From Cryobacterium arcticum (GTDB lineage Bacteria > Actinomycetota > Actinomycetes > Actinomycetales > Microbacteriaceae): a stretch of DNA of 64,000 bases. Shown here in pieces: positions 18,153-27,328 of the stretch. A program made the translations under genes and the position numbers. The notes beneath the pieces are model-generated. The model made no database searches, was not told the DNA's origin, and worked only from the letters and a program-made list of their open reading frames with translations. Positions within the stretch are counted from its first letter, which is position 1; every line of letters begins with the position of its first letter. The stretch covers positions 1 through 64,000 of the forward strand of contig NZ_CP016283.1 of NCBI RefSeq assembly GCF_001679725.1, in the 5' to 3' direction.

Positions 18153-19634
18153 TCACCTCACGTAGGAGACCAGGCCGATCATCCCGCGGGCAGCGTGGTA
18201 CGCGTTGTGACAGTGGGCGAGCCATTGGCCGGGATTGTCAGCGTCGAATTCGACGGTGACGGTTTTGCCGGGGCGGACGATGACGGTGTCCTTGCGCGCT
18301 CCGTTGCCCGCGATCTGAAAGGTGTGACCGTGCAGGTGCATCGGGTGCCACATCATGGTGTCGTTGATCATCGTGATCTGCACTCGATCGTTGAGACCGA
18401 TATCGAGAGCACCAGCGTAGGGGTCATCCATGTTGAAGGTCCGCCCGTTGATACTCCAGTCGTAGGAGTGCATCCCTCCCGTCAGTCGCATCTCGTGTCG
18501 CCGGTTTAGCGTCCGTGATGGGAGACGCACGGATTCATCGGCTCGCAACTGCCCGCCGTCGGTGACGACACCCGTCAGGACGGACGGCATTTGATCCACC
18601 GAGGGCGGGGTGCCGGAACCCGTGCGAATCAGCCCATAGGCGCTTCCGCCCTTGCCTTCGGGGAGAGCGAGAACTGGGGAGTAGCCGTCAACGACGGTGA
18701 CAAGCGCATCGATGCGTTCGCCCATTCCGAGGACCACGGCGTCCACCACCTGATGCTGGACGGCAAAGCCGTCGGCGTGGGTGAGGGTCAGCTTCTGCCC
18801 GGGGATGCCCACCCTGTAGGCGGTGTCCCCCGCCGCATTGATGATGCGCAAGCGGATCCGATTGCCAGGTCGGCTCTCGAACACTTCGGCCGTTTGTGGT
18901 GCTTGCCCGTTGAACAGGTGGACAGGGAATGGCACGTCGCCGGCATCGCCGCCCAAGTACGGGCTGGTGAAGCGTGACCCCATTCCGCTCATACCCGAGC
19001 CCTCGGCCACGCTGTTGAGAGCGTCGTTGGGGGTGCCCGGGAGACCGTCGAGCCAGTCGTCGAGGAGGATGACCCATTCCTGGTCGTACGCCATGGGTTC
19101 GTTGGGGTCTTCGATGATGAGCGCACCCGACAGTGCACGCTCGCGTTGCATGTCCACGTGGGAGTGATACCAGTAGGTGCCTGGTTGGTTGAGCAAGAAT
19201 TGATATCCGAAGTCGCTGCCCGGGGCTATGCCCTTCTGGGTGACGCCCGGTACACCGTCAGCGTCGTTTCGCAAGGCGAGGCCGTGCCAGTGGATGCTCG
19301 TCGGCTCTGCCAGGGCGTTGGTCACCTGCACGTTCAGAAGGTCGCCCGTTTTAGCGCGGATGAGCGGCCCGTTGAGTGTCCCGTTGTATCCCCAGGTCGT
19401 CAGAGCAGTGCCGGCGACTAGAGCGTCGAAGGTACCGGCGGTGAGGTTGTGGGTGACGGTGGCACCGGTGGCCGCACGGCGCCCCTCGTACTGGGCGACC
19501 AAGGGATCGGTCGACAGTATCCGGTCAGCCCCAGCACGTGCGTCAGGGCCAGTCGTGCAGGAAGCAAGGGCCATTGTCGCCGTCGCAGCCAGGGTCGCGC
19601 CGAGGAAGGTCCGCCGGGTGAGATAGTTGACCAC
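18153..19634 (-). CDS. Tat-exported multicopper oxidase
   Basis: A 493-residue oxidase. Translation most likely begins at GTG 19634 (GGAG 7 bp upstream), giving a Tat signal TRRTFLGATLAATATMALASC with a lipobox-like end. Copper motifs are present in order: HWHGL, YHSHVD, HPMHLHGH and HCHNAYHAARGM, covering types 1, 2 and 3 copper. It probably oxidises Cu(I) to the less toxic Cu(II) outside the membrane, like CueO or CopA-type oxidases. The gene for a glutaredoxin-like protein precedes it. Confidence 0.92.
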   Translation of the reverse strand: MVNYLTRRTFLGATLAATATMALASCTTGPDARAGADRILSTDPLVAQYEGRRAATGATVTHNLTAGTFDALVAGTALTTWGYNGTLNGPLIRAKTGDLLNVQVTNALAEPTSIHWHGLALRNDADGVPGVTQKGIAPGSDFGYQFLLNQPGTYWYHSHVDMQRERALSGALIIEDPNEPMAYDQEWVILLDDWLDGLPGTPNDALNSVAEGSGMSGMGSRFTSPYLGGDAGDVPFPVHLFNGQAPQTAEVFESRPGNRIRLRIINAAGDTAYRVGIPGQKLTLTHADGFAVQHQVVDAVVLGMGERIDALVTVVDGYSPVLALPEGKGGSAYGLIRTGSGTPPSVDQMPSVLTGVVTDGGQLRADESVRLPSRTLNRRHEMRLTGGMHSYDWSINGRTFNMDDPYAGALDIGLNDRVQITMINDTMMWHPMHLHGHTFQIAGNGARKDTVIVRPGKTVTVEFDADNPGQWLAHCHNAYHAARGMIGLVSYVR

Positions 19635-19644
19635 GTTCGCTCCG

Positions 19645-19926
19645 TCAGTACTTTCTCGTGGGCACGGTTGTGGCGGGCCACTCCAGCGAGGAAAGATGCC
19701 GCCGCAGTTTCTTTTCGGACAGGCGGCCATAGCTGAACAGCTCGCCGTCGATCAAGATGCCCGGGGCGAAAACGATGCCGACCCGGTTCGCAAGCTCGCG
19801 CCCCTCGGCTGATGCCAACGGAACCTCCACAACGTCCAGGGGGTACTCGTCGCTGAGCTGCGCCAGGGTGTTCTTGGCGTTCACGCAGGACGGGCATGAT
19901 TCCTGGGTCAGGACGGTGATCATCAT
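19645..19926 (-). CDS. Glutaredoxin-like small redox protein
   Basis: A 93-residue thioredoxin-fold protein. It starts at ATG 19926, overlapping the TlpA-like stop (ATGA). The active site is ESCPSCVNAK (CxxC near residue 10), and a cis-Pro lies in VFAPGILIDG. No signal peptide, so it is cytoplasmic. It resembles the short glutaredoxin-like proteins that sit beside CcdA genes and could supply electrons or metal-thiolate chemistry for the neighbouring redox relay. Confidence 0.75.
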   Translation of the reverse strand: MMITVLTQESCPSCVNAKNTLAQLSDEYPLDVVEVPLASAEGRELANRVGIVFAPGILIDGELFSYGRLSEKKLRRHLSSLEWPATTVPTRKY

Positions 19927-20618
19927 GATCCGCTCACCCCGGCAGCCTTCATGTCGGCGAGCAGGTCGGTTATAGACACGTACATTGTGTAATCCGGTGC
20001 GCCGCCGTAGTCGGCGCGCCACTGAATCGTGCCGTCGGGCCCGACGAGGATGAAGCTGTGTCCGGCGCGGGAGTCGCCCATCATGCCGTAGTCGTTCGCC
20101 CCGTACTCCTTGATGACGTCCATCTTCGTGTCCGCCAGGGCGACGGAGGCGAGTTTGTCGTCGTCCATTTTCTGCGCGATCAGCTCTACCGGTCCGCTGG
20201 TGATCGTGAGCACATCGTCGACTCCGGCGGCAGTGAGCTGGTCGGATGCGGCGTCCAGGTCACGCATCTGGTCCCAGCATGGCTGGCAGCCCAGTCCCTC
20301 ATGGAAGTACAAGAGCACCGATTTGCCCGAGTAGTCGCTCAGATCCACGGTGTCCCCCGTGGTGGACTCCATCGCGAATCCAGGGGCCATCTCTCCCACC
20401 CCCGGAGATCCCACTGCGTAGTCGGCCGCATCGGCGCTCCTGCCCATAGGAGCGGACTGGGCCGTCTGGGCGGGCGCGGAGGGCTGCTGGGCGAGAACGA
20501 GGAAAAAGGCACCGAAAATAGCCACGACCACGCCGGCACCGATCAACACGGCAAGGCGGTTGGTGTTCTTCCTCAGCGGCCGCATCGCTGCAGCCGACTT
20601 CTTTTTGCGTGATGCCAT
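19923..20618 (-). CDS. Membrane-anchored redoxin (TlpA/AhpC-TSA type)
   Basis: A 231-residue protein with one N-terminal TM (about 22-47) and an extracytoplasmic redoxin domain. The pattern is EMAPGFAMESTTGDTVDLSD, then LLYFHEGLGCQPCWDQM with a CxxC. The start is ATG 20618, which shares a base with the ccdA-like stop (TAATG). It likely receives electrons from that CcdA-like protein and reduces secreted thiols or a peroxide. Confidence 0.8.
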   Translation of the reverse strand: MASRKKKSAAAMRPLRKNTNRLAVLIGAGVVVAIFGAFFLVLAQQPSAPAQTAQSAPMGRSADAADYAVGSPGVGEMAPGFAMESTTGDTVDLSDYSGKSVLLYFHEGLGCQPCWDQMRDLDAASDQLTAAGVDDVLTITSGPVELIAQKMDDDKLASVALADTKMDVIKEYGANDYGMMGDSRAGHSFILVGPDGTIQWRADYGGAPDYTMYVSITDLLADMKAAGVSGS

Positions 20619-21565
20619 TACTGTGATTCCTTTGCATTGTCGTGACAGGCCGGAGTGGTCGCACCGGCCGTAACCTGCTCTGACGTATCTGGCTCTGTCG
20701 CCGAAGCGGTGTGACCGGCCTGTTGGCGTCGGGCTCGCAGCGCCTTCCACACCAAGGTGGCCAGGGCAGCGAAGACCACGAGGGCCGAGAGCCAGCCGGG
20801 GATGAAGCCGATGGACTGCTGAATAACCACAGCTGCGTGGTTGAGCCAGGCGGTGACTCGCACCTGCCAGCCGTCGGGCGCCATGCCGATGCCGCGAACC
20901 GCGATGATCATGGTGACGATACCCATCCCGAGCATCAAGCCACCGGACAACAAGCTCGACAGCGGCAGCCGACGTCCGCCGGGCCACAGGGCGACAGTGC
21001 GCGCCGTGAGCAGCCGGCTGTTGCTCCAGTCCTTCCGATCCCACACCAGCGCAAGGACGCAGAGCGGGGCGACCATGCCGAAGACGTAAGCAATTCCCAC
21101 CAGCGCAGCGGTAGAGATGGACGACGCTGCCCCAGACATGGCGGCGACTCCGGCCAGGACTGGTGCACAACAGGCACTGGCCGCGCCAGAGAACACGCCC
21201 AGGCCGTATACGGAACCGATGCCTGACCCGGAACTTTTCCCTGATGGCATCGGGAGCATCAACTTCCACCCCACCAGCGTGGCGACGCCCACAACGACCA
21301 TGGCGATTCCCACGACGCTGAAGATCCAGAAGTGGTACTGCGCCAGGGCTCGGCTCACGATCGCGGCCCCCAACGCAATGGGCAGGATGATCGTGCCGAC
21401 ACCTGCAGCGAAAACCAATGTCATGCCCAGGATCTGACCACGACGGCGGAAGCTGGACGCGAAAAACGCCGGCAACATCACCGACACACAACACGGGGCC
21501 AACAGGGCGACGATACCGCCTAAGAACGAGGCGAGAATCGTGGTGGAGAGCAGGACCTGCTCCAT
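20618..21565 (-). CDS. CcdA/DsbD-like thiol-electron transport protein
   Basis: A 315-residue membrane protein with about seven TMs. Conserved cysteine sites are LLAPCCVSVMLPAF in the first helices and SAACCAPVL-like (SACCAPVL) in the fourth, matching the CcdA/DsbD electron-transfer pair. Start ATG 21565 is preferred because AAGGAG lies 6 bp upstream; an earlier ATG exists at 21589. It moves reducing power across the membrane to the redoxin encoded next. Confidence 0.82.
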   Translation of the reverse strand: MEQVLLSTTILASFLGGIVALLAPCCVSVMLPAFFASSFRRRGQILGMTLVFAAGVGTIILPIALGAAIVSRALAQYHFWIFSVVGIAMVVVGVATLVGWKLMLPMPSGKSSGSGIGSVYGLGVFSGAASACCAPVLAGVAAMSGAASSISTAALVGIAYVFGMVAPLCVLALVWDRKDWSNSRLLTARTVALWPGGRRLPLSSLLSGGLMLGMGIVTMIIAVRGIGMAPDGWQVRVTAWLNHAAVVIQQSIGFIPGWLSALVVFAALATLVWKALRARRQQAGHTASATEPDTSEQVTAGATTPACHDNAKESQ

Positions 21566-21705
21566 GTATTGCTCCTTCAAGGGCTGCACGGGCTACTACC
21601 GTGCCGTTGGACGGGCACTGCGGATTACGGCAAAGCGGCCGGTGTGTCCCGGCCATCACTTCTAAAGTGCTGGCCAGGCGACCGACGGTGAGACGCCCGG
21701 GAGCA

Positions 21706-21972
21706 TCAGGCCTGGGTCGTAGTATTTGCGGCTTCTTTAGAGCCGGTGTCACCGTGGACGTGGGATTCCTGCGGGGTGTCGGTGTTCTTGTTCTTGCTGC
21801 GCATCATCATGAACATCATCCCGATCATCATCACGGGGCACGCCAAAACCGCTGCGAGGGGAAGCGCCTCACCGATCGATCTTCCGGCCACAAGCAGCCC
21901 GCCCAGGATGACGACACCGATCACGATCATGCCGATGAGATGAGACTTGCCGCCGTGGTTGTGCCCGTTCAT
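21706..21972 (-). CDS. DUF2933 small membrane protein
   Basis: An 88-residue protein opening with MNGHNHGGKSH, then two TMs (about 12-30 and 36-56) with the loop MMIGMMFMMM, and a His-containing tail. The His and Met clusters fit the DUF2933 proteins of metal islands. It overlaps the stop of a 54-codon gene by 4 bp, so both are made from one message. Function unknown; metal binding at the membrane is a guess. Confidence 0.75.
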   Translation of the reverse strand: MNGHNHGGKSHLIGMIVIGVVILGGLLVAGRSIGEALPLAAVLACPVMMIGMMFMMMRSKNKNTDTPQESHVHGDTGSKEAANTTTQA

Positions 21973-22133
21973 GGACCTTCTCTTTTCTGGGGTTCGGATT
22001 GGTGGACTGCGTCTTTCGGTGGTGTGTCACTCCCTCGGCTATTCACGGGGAAGATCTGAGCGATCGCCCACACCCCGAGGATGACGAACACCACACAAAT
22101 TCCGGCGAGAATCGGCCACGCACTCATGACCAT
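21969..22133 (-). CDS. 54-residue single-TM peptide co-translated with DUF2933
   Basis: The frame runs from ATG 22133 to a TGA that overlaps the DUF2933 start (ATGA). GGAGG lies 5 bp before the ATG. The peptide has one TM (about 5-27; WPILAGICVVFVILGVWAIA) and a hydrophilic tail. It is too short for default gene finding, yet the ribosome site and coupling make it credible. No family recognised. Confidence 0.65.
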   Translation of the reverse strand: MVMSAWPILAGICVVFVILGVWAIAQIFPVNSRGSDTPPKDAVHQSEPQKREGP

Positions 22134-22245
22134 TACTTCCTCCTACCGGAATGTCTTGTCCTGACTGTGGTCCCTCTACCCGCGCCTTCCGGTGCAGGTT
22201 TGACGAAGAAACGATAAAGAATGCTCCTCATCTCGGAGGGAGCTC

Positions 22246-22881
22246 TCAGCCTTGGATCCCTCCAGAGCAGGGAGCGCCAGGTTCGGGGGTTTGTGGGCCC
22301 TGCAGGTAGGTGGAGAGGAATTCGCCCAGTCGCGGGTCGCTGGCGCTTTTGATCTGGAGTTGCTTACCCCATGCTGTCGCGATGATCGGTGCCGGCAGGT
22401 CGGGATACGGGCTCAAGATCTCATACGAGTTCGCTGCTGCGTTGGAGGCGAGGACCTCAAGCTCAGATGCGGGCAGGTCACTTCGGTACGTCACCCACAC
22501 GGCACCGTGCTCAAGGGAATGGACGGCACGCCACGTGTCCACCGGCTGCGTGTATACCCCACAGTTAGTGAGATCCTCGGAATGGTCCCCACCTACCGGT
22601 GGCAACTCCGGGAAGGCGACCGTGCTGAGCACGTGCTCGCGGCTGAGCCCTGAAAAGCTCTCCACTCCCTCGATTGTCGAGCCCGCCGCAGAGTTGTCAT
22701 CTGACTCTGCCTGCGGGCTCCCGAAGACAACGACTCCGACCGTCGCTAATACGGCGGCAACGAGGACGGCACCTGACCCGAAAACCAAGATCTTCCGGCG
22801 CCGCTCGTCCTTCTTGATTTGCCCCCGAGCCGCTTCTACGATCGCCTGACGGCCAGCATTTCTTGCGCTATTCAATTGCAT
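22246..22881 (-). CDS. DUF3105 membrane-anchored protein
   Basis: A 211-residue protein started at ATG 22881, with a basic cytoplasmic region (about 1-30), one TM (about 31-55) and an extracytoplasmic DUF3105 domain. Conserved features are HSEDLTNCGVYTQPV, AVHSLEHGAVWVTY and a late Cys in APCSGG. The His/Cys/Tyr-containing domain is common in actinobacterial copper loci but has no known activity. Confidence 0.8.
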   Translation of the reverse strand: MQLNSARNAGRQAIVEAARGQIKKDERRRKILVFGSGAVLVAAVLATVGVVVFGSPQAESDDNSAAGSTIEGVESFSGLSREHVLSTVAFPELPPVGGDHSEDLTNCGVYTQPVDTWRAVHSLEHGAVWVTYRSDLPASELEVLASNAAANSYEILSPYPDLPAPIIATAWGKQLQIKSASDPRLGEFLSTYLQGPQTPEPGAPCSGGIQG

Positions 22882-23029
22882 GCTTGATTGCTTCTTTTCT
22901 GTCGGTGCTGATGGGTCAAGTGCGGGACGGTGGGTGCCCCTGGGGAAAATCCGAGTCCCCGCACACTGGCTACACATCGTCCGGGGTGACGTTCTAGAAC
23001 TGTGAGCGTGGGTCTACCAAGCGCCAGGC

Positions 23030-23446
23030 TCAGGGATGATGCGCTTCGTGATCCACTTGCGATGATCCCGAAGAGGGTTGCGGAGTTGGCCCGCTTATCA
23101 GTGGGCCAACGACATAGGACGAAACTAAAAACATCACGACGAACAGTGCCAGGGCAATGCCAGGAGCCCACCAGTTCGCGAACTTGCGGCGTAGCGAAAT
23201 GAGCATCGGCACCGACGCTACGAAGCCGAGAACACCGAAGAGGACAGTTCCGCCGCTACCGGCCACGAGGGCCGAACCGACGAGAGGGCCGATGTGATGA
23301 AGGACGTGCGGGGCCAGGCCGGCGATCCCTCCCAAACTCCCGGTGATTACTGTCCGTACAGTGCGGGGTCGGCGTGCGGCAGGCGCGGTGGCGGGCCCTG
23401 GGCCGACGACTGAGACATCGTCAAGGCTGACTGGTGGAGTGCTCAT
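23030..23446 (-). CDS. Small polytopic membrane protein of copper islands
   Basis: A 138-residue protein started at ATG 23446 (GGAGG 11 bp upstream). It has a Pro/Arg-rich head, then GLAPHVLHHIGPLVGSAL, and three hydrophobic segments (about 38-55, 58-78 and 90-112). The HxxHH-like pattern at the membrane edge and a His-rich end (HEAHHP) suggest metal contact. I know similar proteins only as hypothetical neighbours of copper genes. Confidence 0.6.
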   Translation of the reverse strand: MSTPPVSLDDVSVVGPGPATAPAARRPRTVRTVITGSLGGIAGLAPHVLHHIGPLVGSALVAGSGGTVLFGVLGFVASVPMLISLRRKFANWWAPGIALALFVVMFLVSSYVVGPLISGPTPQPSSGSSQVDHEAHHP

Positions 23447-23476
23447 CGTTCTAATTTCCTCCGCCCGCTCCTCGAA

Positions 23477-23508
23477 AACGATCAAGCCCCAGTAAAGGAA
23501 CGATCAAG
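23477..23508. promoter_or_regulatory. Direct repeats AACGATCAAG in a divergent promoter
   Basis: AACGATCAAG occurs at 23477-23486 and again at 23499-23508, 22 bp apart (two helical turns), between a minus-strand gene starting at 23446 and the SHOCT gene at 23615. A 9/10 match lies near 22213. They may be sites of the OmpR-type regulator at 4770-5507. Confidence 0.4.
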
Positions 23509-23614
23509 TATCGAAATAACCACATGGAAACTTCACAGTTCCTTCGACAGTTCAATATCCGAGCGCAGAAGACTCGACGTATGAGCGCCACTGGCGCAGA
23601 CGAAAGGAAACACC

Positions 23615-23872
23615 ATGATGGGAAATTATGCGGGCGGAATGGGCGGGGCTAGTTGGATCCTGATGGGTCTGCTTTGGGTGACATTGATCGTCGCCATTGT
23701 CTGGATGATCGTGGGAATGGTCACTCAGCCCAGGCACGCAACTACGTCGGCAGCGGCACAAGAATTTAGGACCGACTCTCCAGCAGACATCCTGAAGCGC
23801 CGGCTGGCCCGAGGTGAGATCGACACCACTACCTACGAAGAACTGAGTTCCGTGATGGGCAAGGTGCGCTAA
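23615..23872 (+). CDS. SHOCT-domain membrane protein
   Basis: An 85-residue protein: a Gly/Met-rich N-terminus (MMGNYAGGMGGASW), one TM (about 15-37), and a C-terminal SHOCT motif (DILKRRLARGEIDTTTYEEL). AGGAAACACC precedes tandem ATGs at 23615 and 23618. SHOCT proteins of this size are usual companions of metal-export genes, with unknown function. Confidence 0.82.
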   Translation: MMGNYAGGMGGASWILMGLLWVTLIVAIVWMIVGMVTQPRHATTSAAAQEFRTDSPADILKRRLARGEIDTTTYEELSSVMGKVR

Positions 23873-24008
23873 GCGCGCTCAGGGGTACGGCGCCGCAATG
23901 GGCGGCACGAGAAATTACTCCTCTTCGGCTCCGCTGCGGCCATTGCCGGCGGAAATTTGGCCGCGCGTGCAGGATCCCACGCCTGAAACCGGCGACAGGA
24001 AATACCAA

Positions 24009-25121
24009 ATGAAAGTACTCATGAAGAAACGCACTCTCTTAACTGCTGCAGTCACAGCCGGCGTCGCGGCCGTTGTCGCCACGACGGTAGTCGTTGCAAG
24101 CACCTCCGGAAATTCTGACGCGCTAGCGGCCACTCACAACAACATGGTCGCCGGCACCATTTGGGTCGCGAACGAAGACAGCGCCAGCCTCACCGCCATC
24201 GACGCTGCGACCAACACCGTGGCTACGACCCTCACCGGCATCGACAGCCCTCACAACGTGCAAGCCACGCAAGATGGTCGCTCCATCTGGGCGGTGAGCG
24301 GGACAACAGCGATGGCTGTAGAAATCGATTCAAAATCCAATGAGGTACGTGGTGCAGTGCCTACAGGTTCTATGCCGGCCCACGTCATCGTGACCCCCGA
24401 CGAGACCCGCACATACACAACCAACAACGCCGACGACACCGTGTCAGCCTTCGACATCGCCACAATGACGACGATCGCCACGATCCCGGTAGGCGCCGGG
24501 CCTCACGGGCTGAGGTCAAGCCCAGACGGCACCAGCATTTACGTGGCGAATAACAAGGGAACCACGCTCAGTGTCATCGACACCGCTACCAACACCCAAA
24601 TTGACGAGATCGAGGTGGGCAAATTGCCCGCACAGGTAGCATTCTCGCCCGATGGAAAGTTCGTTTACGCATCACTAAACGGCGACAACGCTGTAGCTAA
24701 GATCGACACCAATACCCGTAAACGCGTTTCCACACTTCCCGTGGGCGTAGGTCCAATCCAAACGTTCGTCAGCCCCGATGGTCAATACCTTCTGGTCGCC
24801 AACCAAGGCACAGAAGAGTATCCCGGCACAACTGTTTCCGTCATCGACACCGACACATTTGATTTTGTCCGCACCGTCGAGACCGGCGCCGGCGCGCATG
24901 GTGTCACCATCGACCCGACGAGTCGACACGCCTACATCACCAACACCTTCGACGACACGGTCTCGGTGCTCGACCTGAAAACGTTGAAAGTCGTTGCCAG
25001 TATCCCCGTCGGGTCAATGCCGAACGGGATCACCTATTCAACCCAGGCCGCGGGAATCGCGCCGACCGTAGAACTGGACCTGAAAATGAACGGCACCGAT
25101 GGGGGCGGCATGGGGCACTGA
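24009..25121 (+). CDS. Secreted YVTN beta-propeller protein
   Basis: A 370-residue secreted protein started at ATG 24009 (AGGA 8-9 bp upstream; a second ATG four codons on). The signal covers about residues 5-35 (ending DALAA). About six YVTN-type blades follow, with repeats such as IWVANEDSASLTAIDAATN, TYTTNNADDTVSAFD and IYVANNKGTTLSVID. These propellers bind partners or surfaces. The end is Met/Gly rich (GTDGGGMGH), possibly metal-binding. The 245 bp after it, to the next gene, hold no gene I can support. Confidence 0.82.
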   Translation: MKVLMKKRTLLTAAVTAGVAAVVATTVVVASTSGNSDALAATHNNMVAGTIWVANEDSASLTAIDAATNTVATTLTGIDSPHNVQATQDGRSIWAVSGTTAMAVEIDSKSNEVRGAVPTGSMPAHVIVTPDETRTYTTNNADDTVSAFDIATMTTIATIPVGAGPHGLRSSPDGTSIYVANNKGTTLSVIDTATNTQIDEIEVGKLPAQVAFSPDGKFVYASLNGDNAVAKIDTNTRKRVSTLPVGVGPIQTFVSPDGQYLLVANQGTEEYPGTTVSVIDTDTFDFVRTVETGAGAHGVTIDPTSRHAYITNTFDDTVSVLDLKTLKVVASIPVGSMPNGITYSTQAAGIAPTVELDLKMNGTDGGGMGH

Positions 25122-25366
25122 CGGATACGGCTTCGTTCCATTGCAGTGATGGCGGCGTGCGCGAGCAAAAAGCCTTCTCTGCTTCGACGAGTACCGGCCG
25201 ATCTCGCGTTAAATGGCCGTTAAGACGTCAGTGGTTAGACCTGGCGATGTGCTCGACGACCGCGCTCTCGAGGTCGTCGAGCACCACACCAACGGCTGCC
25301 TTCCGCTAGCCGGAGGACGGCTGGGCAATGAGGCAGCCGTCGAGGTCGAGGTGCGGAAGGAAATGG

Positions 25367-27328
25367 TCAGCGCTGCTTGATCGCTGCGGTGGGAGAGGAC
25401 TCCTTAGCCCGCGGCCTGAGTGAGTCAGGCCACGCTTTTGCGCGGAGAAGCCGTAGTCCGTTGAGGCCGACGATGACCGTGGAGCCTTCGTGGCCGGCAA
25501 CCGCCAGGGGCAAAGGCAGGGTAGAGATGAGGTCCCAGGTCACAAGGACCGCAATGAAAGCACCCGCGATGACGAGGTTGGCCACGATAAACCGGTGTGC
25601 CCTGCGGGAGAGTTCGATAGCTCCGGGAATGGTGGAGAGGTCGTCTCGGATGACGACAGCGTCGGCTGTTTCGAGGGCGAGGTCGGAGCCGTGGCGTCCC
25701 ATGGCAACACCGATGGTCGCCGACGCGAGAGCTGGCGCGTCGTTAACCCCGTCGCCGACCAGGAGCACCGGGATACCGTCGCTTTCGAGCCGGCGGACGG
25801 TTGCCGCTTTGTCCTCCGGAAGCAGGCGCGAGTGCACTTCGGTTATGCCTGTCCGCTGGGCGATATCCGCGGCGGTGCGCCCGTTGTCGCCGGTGAGCAG
25901 GTGCACCGGATGGGCGGTGATCGCGGTGGTGTGAGCCACGGCCGCCGCTGCGTCGGCGCGGAGTGCGTCTTCCAGGGTGATTGTCCCGGCAAGGTGTCCG
26001 TCGACGAATACCTCGACGACCGTGCCGATGATGTCCGCGTGCTCGTCACCCGCCTGGATCACGCGCACCAGCTGACCGGCGACGATTCCCTCGACACCGT
26101 GTCCAGGGAGGGCACGGAAGTTCGCTGCGGGAGTCACATCCGCCCCGGCAGCGCGACCGATAGCGCGGCCGAGCGGGTGCTCACTGTGCTGCTCGACCGC
26201 AGCCGCGAGATCAAGCACTGTAGTCGAATCGCTCCCCAAGGCGGGGGTGACGCCGGTGACGACCGGTGCTCCTTCGGTCAGGGTTCCGGTCTTGTCGAAA
26301 GCAACCAGCTGTGTTCGCCCCATGGCCTCCATGACCGTGGCGGACTTGATAAGAATGCCGTGGCGGGCGGCGTTGGCAATAGCCGCAAGCAGCGGCGGCA
26401 TCGTGGAAAGTACAACGGCGCAGGGCGAGGCAACGATCATGAACGTGATCGCCCGCAGAAGAGAATCTCGGAAGTCCTCCCCGAGCACCAGGGGAAGGGC
26501 GAAGACGATGAGGGTGGCGATCACGACGCCGAGCGAGTACCGCTGTTCCACCTTCTCGACGAACAGTGCTCGCGTCGACTTGGTCTCCGAGGCTTCCGCG
26601 ACGAGGGACACCATCCGGGCGACGACAGACTCACTCGCCGGACTGGTGATCCGCACCGTCATCGCTCCCGTGCCGTTGACAGTCCCGGAAAGGACGTCCT
26701 GCCCCGGTCCCCGGCGCACGGGCACAGATTCGCCAGTCATCGCTGCTTGGTCGACTTCACTGATCCCATCGACGACGACGCCGTCACCACCGATACGCTC
26801 GCCCGGACGGACAAGGATGAGGTCCCCCACGCCGAGCTCCGCGGTATCGACGATCTTCAGCGCGTCGCCCGTGGCAGTCCGGGTGAGCCGGGTCGCTTGT
26901 TCGGGGGCGAGGGAGAGGAGGCTGGTCACCGAGTCAGCAGTTCGCTGGGTGACGAGGGCTTCTATGGCACCGCTGGTCGCGAAGATGACGATGAGCAGCG
27001 CCCCGTCGAAGACTTGCCCAATTGATGCCGCGGCGATCGCCGCGACGATCATCAGTAAGTCGACATCGAGTACTTTGTTTCGCAGCGCGGTGATGCCTGC
27101 CCAGGCCGGCTCCCAGCCGCCCGCGAGATAACAACCCAGGAAAATCGTCCACCAGACCGGTGCCGGAGCGCCCGCAAGCTGCAGTGGCCACGCGACCAGG
27201 AAGAGTAGTAGCGACAGTCCCGCCCAGCGCACTTCCGGCAGGCGTGCACCGGTGCGGAAAATCGACGGCGGCTTGGCGAGGACGCGGCCACCGGTTCGGA
27301 TGGGCGCTGAGGCGATGGTGCTCGTCAT
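25367..27328 (-). CDS. P1B-4 type ATPase (Co/Ni/Fe, CtpD/CoaT-like)
   Basis: A 653-residue ATPase without an N-terminal metal-binding domain. Motifs are MTGES (about 197-201), SPC (301-303), DKTGTLT (345-351) and [11 protein letters not shown]. The final helix holds GHEGSTVIVGLNGLRL. SPC plus HEGST is the P1B-4 signature, known for Co(II), Ni(II) or Fe(II) export. It overlaps the upstream KmtR-like gene by 4 bp, which supports Ni/Co as signal and substrate. Confidence 0.9.
   Translation of the reverse strand: MTSTIASAPIRTGGRVLAKPPSIFRTGARLPEVRWAGLSLLLFLVAWPLQLAGAPAPVWWTIFLGCYLAGGWEPAWAGITALRNKVLDVDLLMIVAAIAAASIGQVFDGALLIVIFATSGAIEALVTQRTADSVTSLLSLAPEQATRLTRTATGDALKIVDTAELGVGDLILVRPGERIGGDGVVVDGISEVDQAAMTGESVPVRRGPGQDVLSGTVNGTGAMTVRITSPASESVVARMVSLVAEASETKSTRALFVEKVEQRYSLGVVIATLIVFALPLVLGEDFRDSLLRAITFMIVASPCAVVLSTMPPLLAAIANAARHGILIKSATVMEAMGRTQLVAFDKTGTLTEGAPVVTGVTPALGSDSTTVLDLAAAVEQHSEHPLGRAIGRAAGADVTPAANFRALPGHGVEGIVAGQLVRVIQAGDEHADIIGTVVEVFVDGHLAGTITLEDALRADAAAAVAHTTAITAHPVHLLTGDNGRTAADIAQRTGITEVHSRLLPEDKAATVRRLESDGIPVLLVGDGVNDAPALASATIGVAMGRHGSDLALETADAVVIRDDLSTIPGAIELSRRAHRFIVANLVIAGAFIAVLVTWDLISTLPLPLAVAGHEGSTVIVGLNGLRLLRAKAWPDSLRPRAKESSPTAAIKQR

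Noticed and set aside
22935..22955. CCCCTGGGG palindrome, possible CsoR site
   Set aside because: It lacks the outer ATAC/GTAT edges of the real CsoR sites and lies just upstream of the DUF3105 start. Too weak to list.
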